Of a DNA stretch of 13,801 nucleotides, positions 9,195 to 13,801 are shown one piece after another. The notes under the pieces were generated by a model. The model did not search any database, was not told where the DNA came from, and saw only the letters and a program-made list of their open reading frames with translations. Each line of letters starts with the position of its first letter. Position 1 is the first letter of the stretch. The position numbers were made by a program, and so were the translations under genes. The stretch comes from Emmonsiellopsis sp. PD_33 (Eukaryota > Ascomycota > Eurotiomycetes > Onygenales > Ajellomycetaceae): the NCBI GenBank assembly GCA_032988165.1, contig JANTQF010000557.1, positions 1-13,801 on the forward strand, in the 5' to 3' direction.

Positions 9195-9454
9195 TGCCAC
9201 CTTGGAAAGCGGCAGACTGCTTACGGAATTCTGCTCGAAATCCAAGCCCAGGAAGCCCAGCCGCTTCTGCAGTGTGGTTTCCTCTCCTCCTGTCGCTATT
9301 TCCCAGCATCTGGCGTGGACATGTCTGGGCATTTTGTCCCGCGCGTCTCCTCGTCCTCAGCATCTCCAGTCGAGGACAGAGCATCTATACATATCTCCCG
9401 CCGTTCTTTACATTCTGTACAGCTGGGCGAACTGGTCTTCAGTTGCTCTCTTTT

Positions 9455-9505
9455 CTCTTTTCGTTTTCTCTCCTCTCTCTTCTCTCCTCTCTCTCCTTTC
9501 CTCAA
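9455..9505 (+). promoter_or_regulatory. CT-rich tract in the RhoGEF leader
   Basis: Fifty bases made almost only of C and T end about 50 bases before the start codon. Such tracts are common just before or after transcription starts in filamentous fungi. The role here is inferred from position and composition only. Confidence 0.4.
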
Positions 9506-9555
9506 CACACCGCCCACCCCGCCCCTGGACCATCATCCAGGCCACCCCCTCTACT

Positions 9556-12358
9556 ATGGATTCCATAGGAGAAAAGGCGGAAGAGGCTTTGCAGAGGCAG
9601 TCCTCTGAAAACAGGTCCTCCATCTCAGAGCCTGTTGCCATCCCCCTCCTTTCCCCCGTGCACCAGGATTCCCACAGCTTCAAGCGCTGGATACGCAGCA
9701 TGCGGAAGAGACGCACCCCGAACTACGATGGCCCGCCACGCTATGTCGTGGGATGGCCTGGCGATGAGAGCAAAGACGAGAGCTACCGCATGTTTCCCCC
9801 TCTCTATAAAAACCAGCCAGATCAGTCCTCCACCGCGTCTTCGTCGAATCTACGCACTGTCAAAACCGCCAGCGTGAGCATGGCCAGTATGCTTACCCGT
9901 CCACGGACAAATACTCAGACCAGCACTCAGAGAAGTGCGTGTCATAGCAGTCTCTTTTCTGGCTCAGATGCTAGAGTGTCTATTGATAGCAATAGACTTG
10001 CCTCGACTCTGTCTCTTGATGAAGGTGCATGGAACCGTGCTGTCCAGAGGCGCCAGGTCATTCGGGAGATATTGGACACTGAGGTTACGTATCTGGCGGG
10101 TTTGAAAGCTCTGGCAGAGGTAAGGTTGATCTACTGTTATGTTCCATGATTCTTACTATCTGTGTCTCTAACGTGTTTGAAAGGTGCTCACCACCTTTGG
10201 GATAACCCAAACTGCACTCCAGCGAAGTACATTCGACCTACTTACCTTACACGAGAATCTCCTCACTAAATTACAAGGCGCAATGCCCGGAAGTTCGAAT
10301 ACTGCCAGCACCCCAAGATGGAGCTCTGGGCGCCGCCGGATCAGATTTGGCAATATGGATACCGTGGCGAAGGCAAATCGCAAGTCAGTCATGGCAAGGA
10401 AATTTCGGGAACCTATCGATTCTCGCATCAAGTCTTCAAAGTCCGTGGCAGCAGAGCCCGGTGAGGCTGCTGAGGTGGCTCGGATATTGCAAACAATGGC
10501 AGGTTACTCCTTACGCCTCTATATTCTGTGGTTAGTTGAACCGTTGGCTAACCGACTTATCAATAGCTTCCGCAGTTCAAGATATATGAGGATTACGGTG
10601 TCAAATACCAACTCGTGTCTAAGGAGATAGACTTACTACGCAAATCGATAACAAGTTGGCAGGCTTTCGATCATGGCATTGAAGCACTTTTGAAAAACGT
10701 GGCCTCCCACAATACCCGCGAGGCAATATCCAACCAGTGCTTCACTCTAGGCGATCTCCTGATGAAGGTACCGTGCCTGCTTCTCTGCTTTATTATCAAT
10801 TATTGGACCAAAGCTAATAGTCCAGTACCTCAGCCAATCCAAAGGGTTTGCAAGTATCAACTATTCCTTGCTGAGCTCCTCAAATGCACCCCTGTAGCTG
10901 ATTGTCCCTCCTCTCATGCAATCATTGAAGGAGCGTTGCAGCGTACGCTCTCAGCTTCCCAGGACATTAATCGTGCCACGGGCGACCCGGTTGCGAAGGA
11001 TCGGATTCGGAAAACTATGCTTCTGAGTGAGAGACTGGAATTTTCTAAGAAGGTATGCATTGAGTTTAACGCCTTTAGATCCATGTCGTGTCTAATACCT
11101 GTGGTAGGGTGATCATAGTGATGTTCTCAACGACTTCGGCCCGCTCAAGGTATGCGGTGCCCTGCACGTTGCCTATCAGACACTAGACAGTGTTGCCGGC
11201 GAATATATGATGTGTTGCCTATTTAGTAAATACTTTTTGTTGGCCATCGCCTCCGAGGACTATCGCAAATTCAATGCTATGGCAGTAATTTATGTCCCAA
11301 GCATGAGACTGGAGGCCGCAGATAATGGAACTGGTGAGTCATAAATAATATTATACGCGTTACTGCATGGTATATTCTGACTGATATTAGGTATCCACTG
11401 TGTCTATGCACCCTTCTCCTGGAAGGTGGTTTTTGAGGCCCAGAACCAGACGTTTGAAATAGTGTTGACAGCATGTTCCGAGAGGGAGGCAAGGAATTGG
11501 AAGGACAATATTCTCAAGCACTCAACCACTGAAACACCCCATTCTTTGGATGAAACGATTATTATGCAGAAGTACTCTGCGGTGCATCTGACCATAAAAC
11601 CCCTTTCTGCCGTCGTCGTCGCTGGACAGGTCCATAATCTCACCCGTCGTTCATCAGTTCACGGAGCGCTGTTCACCACACCCTCGAACACTGACTGCGT
11701 TCGACTCGTCATTAAAGGAACACAAGCAGTGCCTAGTGACAACCATATCAGAACATCGCCTCTTGGAAGATCTCAGTCCCTCCAGCTCTCTCGCCACTCT
11801 GCCATTCTTGCCCCCAAAAGACAAGATAGAATCCGACTCGAGAGATGGCTTTACGATGTTTGGACGTGTGACATTCTTCCTTACCCCGGCATGCCTGCTT
11901 GGAGAGGGGAACATTTGATACGTTCGTCTGCTGAATCTTTCATCCGAAGACTTAGTAGTCGTCGGCCGTTTACCAGACGCTCTAACAGTCTCACCACAAC
12001 AATTTCTATCAAAGCCATGGAGCCTAGCCACATGTGGAAGGAAGACCTTACCTGGGAGGAGAAGGGGGAGGATGAGGCTATTTTACCCGTGCCTGTTCCG
12101 AATGAATATGATGAAGATATTCATGACGAGAAATATGACCTGGAACTCCCTTCTTGGAAGCTAGACGTTCAGCCTCGGAGAGAATCAAAGGGACAGCATG
12201 GCAAGAAAAGGGCGAATCCGTCAAAGCCACTGCATAGTACTCGCTCCGGGGGTGAATCGAAGCCGCCTTTGAAGAAGAAATGGAGCGTTTCGATTTTCAA
12301 AGGCCATTCGCCAACAGCTAAGATGTACTGTCCGCGGGCTGTGGAGCCTGTATCTTAG
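9556..12358 (+). CDS. Rho guanine nucleotide exchange factor, DH-PH (830 aa)
   Basis: Exons 9556-10119, 10184-10498, 10567-10767, 10834-11052, 11108-11333 and 11391-12358 join to 830 codons plus stop. RhoGEFs load GTP onto Rho/Cdc42 GTPases at the cell cortex to control polarity and wall growth. Residues 1-165 are Ser/Arg-rich and probably disordered. The DH domain runs from about 168 to 435: IREILDTEVTYLAGLKAL (CR1), PQFKIYEDYGVKYQL, and PIQRVCKYQLFLAELLK (CR3, from 361). The PH domain spans about 442-550: FGPLKVCGALHVAY, FEIVLTACSEREARNW with the conserved helix Trp545. The last 280 residues have no clear domain, with acidic (near 12060-12150) and Lys/Arg-rich segments. There is no CH, PB1, DEP or CNH domain, so it is not Cdc24 or Rom2. 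Intron 2 seems to use a GC donor, and intron 3 skips a nearer AG at 10824 for the CAG at 10831-10833. The ATG at 9556 is the only one in its frame and has A at -3 and G at +4. Confidence 0.9.
10499..10566 (+). other. GC-AG intron (intron 2 of the RhoGEF gene)
   Basis: The 68 bp intron starts GCAGGT right after codon ATG and ends CAATAG, with CTAAC near 10547 as branch point. Only this choice joins ARILQTM to LPQFKIYEDYG in frame. The nearby GT donor at 10503 leaves one extra base and shifts the DH domain into a wrong frame with either possible acceptor. Confidence 0.7.
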
Positions 12359-12511
12359 GTAGCTGGATAAAGGTTATCTTTACTGTACTATACTACGCTG
12401 CTGTTGTTTCTCGTGCACTAGTATTGGATGGACGGGATAAATGGATACAAAAAAGGGGTGATAGTTTAGCGTGGGTTGATGGGCCAGTTTGTTATGGAGT
12501 GATTGATTGAT

Positions 12512-12862
12512 TGACGTTTTCGCCAGCAGGATATGCAATTAACTATTGCAAGGAGGGGAAAGAAACGCGAAAGATGGAGCGGTTGTTCGCTGTAATCGAA
12601 TTGAATTCTATGGACCCTATTTTTATGAACGGGGGGACTCGTAAGCTGCAGTCAAAATCACTTCTGTAGCAAGATAGACCCAAAATGACGTAGTCAGTGG
12701 CCTTTCCTGCCAGCGACATCCCCACCTATTATTCCACCCCAAATGTATCATCTTGCCTACATTTGCCTTGCTTGACCCTGTCTGTCTTAACCTTGTTATG
12801 CTTTCCATGGCCAATTGGGTTCCTGTTTCGCTGGCAAGGAGATAGTCGGGGCCCGATGACGT
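12512..12862 (+). promoter_or_regulatory. Three TGACGT (CRE-type) hexamers
   Basis: TGACGT occurs at 12512-12517, 12686-12691 and 12857-12862, all on the + strand. This is the core bound by ATF/CREB-type bZIP factors (AtfA in Aspergillus, Atf1 in fission yeast), which act in stress responses. About 0.6 copies would be expected by chance in 1.2 kb on both strands, so the excess is modest. The nearest site is about 700 bases from the start codon. Confidence 0.3.
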
Positions 12863-13107
12863 CGTTGAAAAAGGTTAAAGTTAGTTGTGGTGACATCAGA
12901 CTTGGTGAAAGGTTGGCGGGCGGAACATGTATCTATCTACTAGTAGCTATCGAACTCAACATTTGGAAGGCCGGAGAAAAGGGAAAATAGGGAACTAGAG
13001 GTTATATATATTGGGTCATATTCCTGCTTTTTTTTCTTTGTTTGGTTTCCTGATTGCTTTGATTGAAAGAGTAAGGTTGTTAGAATTGGCTGGTATATAT
13101 ATCTACG

Positions 13108-13140
13108 CTACTGCTACTGCTGCTACTACTACTAGTACTG
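13108..13140. repeat. Imperfect CTG/CTA trinucleotide repeat
   Basis: Eleven consecutive trinucleotides, nearly all CTA or CTG (one GTA), lie in non-coding DNA of the upstream region. Confidence 0.7.
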
Positions 13141-13292
13141 AAGAGAAAGCCCCTATTGCGATTTGGTATGTTTTCCGCCCCTTTTTTCCGTTGCTTCTGT
13201 CTGCTGCTCTCGTTTCATCCATCCTGCTATCGATAGCTTGCAGTTGAGGCTATATAGTTGCTCTGTGAGGAGGGGAGGGTTGGTTACAGTAC

Positions 13293-13298
13293 TATAAA
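13293..13298 (+). promoter_or_regulatory. Candidate TATA box of the FYSH-domain gene
   Basis: TATAAA lies 276 bases before the ATG at 13569 and is followed by an A/C/T-rich, G-poor leader. Other TATATAT runs at 13003 and 13094 are further away and could also serve. Confidence 0.3.
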
Positions 13299-13568
13299 CA
13301 ATTGGTTATCAGTTTTGCTAACTAGACGGTTCGATCTGGGACAGATACATCACTATCATCTTGACTACGATTGCCATCAACATCAAGGAACCTCAAAAAT
13401 CTATCAGTTAAAATCTTACAAACCATCCGTCTGGATCTCAGCACATTATATCTCCCCCTTTCCCTACCTTGACTCGACCAACTACTACCACCCATCTCCT
13501 ACATACATACCACCCAACCGAACAAAAAAACAAACACCCCCCTCAAAAAAAAAGTCCAATCTTCAATC

Positions 13569-13732
13569 ATGGCCCGTGGAAACGTCGGCGTCTACAAGGT
13601 CTTCTACCGTGGCGAAAACGACGACTTCATCGTCTTCGTCGACGACGTCGCCACGCTGAAGAGCTGGAAGAAGGACCGCTCCATCCCCCTCGCGGAGGTC
13701 GTGAGCGGGTATAAGATTTTTATTACGCATCG
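13569..13732 (+). CDS. SBDS N-terminal (FYSH) domain protein, Rtc3/YHR087W-like, first exon only
   Basis: The first 54 codons and two bases of codon 55 are visible. A GTATGT donor at 13733 opens an intron that runs past the window end. The protein starts MARGNVGVYKVFYRGENDDF and continues IVFVDDVATLKSW and EVVSGYKIFITHR, matching the start of the FYSH domain (the N-terminal SBDS fold) as in budding yeast Rtc3, a small stand-alone protein (about 110 residues) implicated in RNA metabolism and stress. Full SBDS/Sdo1 has two further domains and a different N terminus, so the small form is favoured. The rest would lie just beyond the window. The ATG has A at -3 and G at +4. Codons end almost always in C or G, suggesting strong expression. 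Confidence 0.8.
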
Positions 13733-13801
13733 GTATGTTATGCTTTGCCTTTTCTTTCCTTTTCTTTCCCACATCGGGCCCCCCTTTTTCTTGTTTTTTT
13801 T

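Larger units (their letters stand above)
8782..9555. promoter_or_regulatory. Divergent promoter region between Nas2 (-) and the RhoGEF gene (+)
   Basis: The 774 bases separate two start codons facing away from each other, so both promoters must lie here. Visible elements: a TATA-like box at 9185-9194, a TGACGTC at 8990-8996, and a long CT-rich tract at about 9455-9505 in the RhoGEF leader. The frame of the RhoGEF stays open upstream of 9556 as far as about 9202 but contains no ATG, so it is taken as leader rather than coding. Confidence 0.6.
12359..13568. promoter_or_regulatory. 1.2 kb intergenic region: RhoGEF 3' end and promoter of the FYSH gene
   Basis: No coding gene is seen. From left: the RhoGEF 3' region, a GATT repeat at 12500-12512, three TGACGT hexamers (12512, 12686, 12857), AT-rich TATATAT runs at 13003-13011 and 13094-13101, an imperfect CTG/CTA trinucleotide repeat at 13108-13140, CCCCT/AGGGG pentamers at 13150, 13178 and 13271, TATAAA at 13293-13298, then an A/C/T-rich, G-poor leader up to the ATG at 13569. 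This large well-stocked region most likely regulates the gene at 13569. Confidence 0.55.

Noticed and set aside
9202..9555. N-terminal extension of the RhoGEF frame
   Set aside because: The frame is open but has no ATG before 9556, and it crosses a CT-rich leader tract.
10293..10303. GTTCGAAT resembling a tRNA B box
   Set aside because: It lies inside a DH-domain exon and no A box or cloverleaf surrounds it.
10503..10566. GT donor at 10503 for RhoGEF intron 2
   Set aside because: Leaves one extra base and puts the next exon out of frame with both candidate acceptors (10566 and 10575).

Overview
The window is nuclear DNA of a filamentous ascomycete (Pezizomycotina). The Eurotiomycetes (Aspergillus and relatives) fit best, but no species can be named from the sequence alone. 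The reasons are compact genes split by 55-105 bp introns with GTAAGT-like donors and CTAAC/CTAAT branch points, pyrimidine-rich leaders, fungal-type protein families, and a mutated retrotransposon scrap that looks RIP-damaged. Fifteen complete introns and the start of a sixteenth can be placed so that every gene model closes in frame.

Layout, left to right. (1) Bases 1-127 are an AT-rich, stop-ridden piece of a Ty3/gypsy reverse transcriptase. It is joined directly to (2) the C-terminal 456 residues of an Uls1/Ris1-type SNF2 helicase with a RING finger (about 128-1565, +), so the motor half of that protein is absent. (3) About 2.3 kb without a convincing gene follows, with long pyrimidine- and purine-rich stretches. 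(4) A 548-aa Arf-like GTPase (3897-5674, +, three exons) has a long C-terminal extension that looks like two copies of one unnamed module, and its usual catalytic Gln is replaced by Gly. (5) Converging on it is the Ran GTPase gene (Gsp1 type, 7189-6137, -, five exons, 216 aa). (6) Behind Ran on the same strand is the proteasome assembly chaperone Nas2/PSMD9 (8781-7792, -, four exons, 240 aa). (7) Divergent from Nas2 is an 830-aa DH-PH RhoGEF (9556-12358, +, six exons), which appears to need one GC-AG intron. (8) After 1.2 kb of promoter-like DNA, the window ends in the first exon of an SBDS N-terminal-domain (FYSH, Rtc3-like) protein (13569-13732, +).

The genes are separate eukaryotic transcription units, not an operon. 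Three of the five complete or nearly complete genes concern small GTPases (an Arf-like switch, Ran for nuclear transport, a Rho exchange factor), but the families act in different pathways and the grouping may be chance. The two most unusual items are the retrotransposon-helicase junction at the left edge and the duplicated module attached to the Arf-like GTPase. I saw no tRNA, rRNA, CRISPR array or bacterial-type feature.
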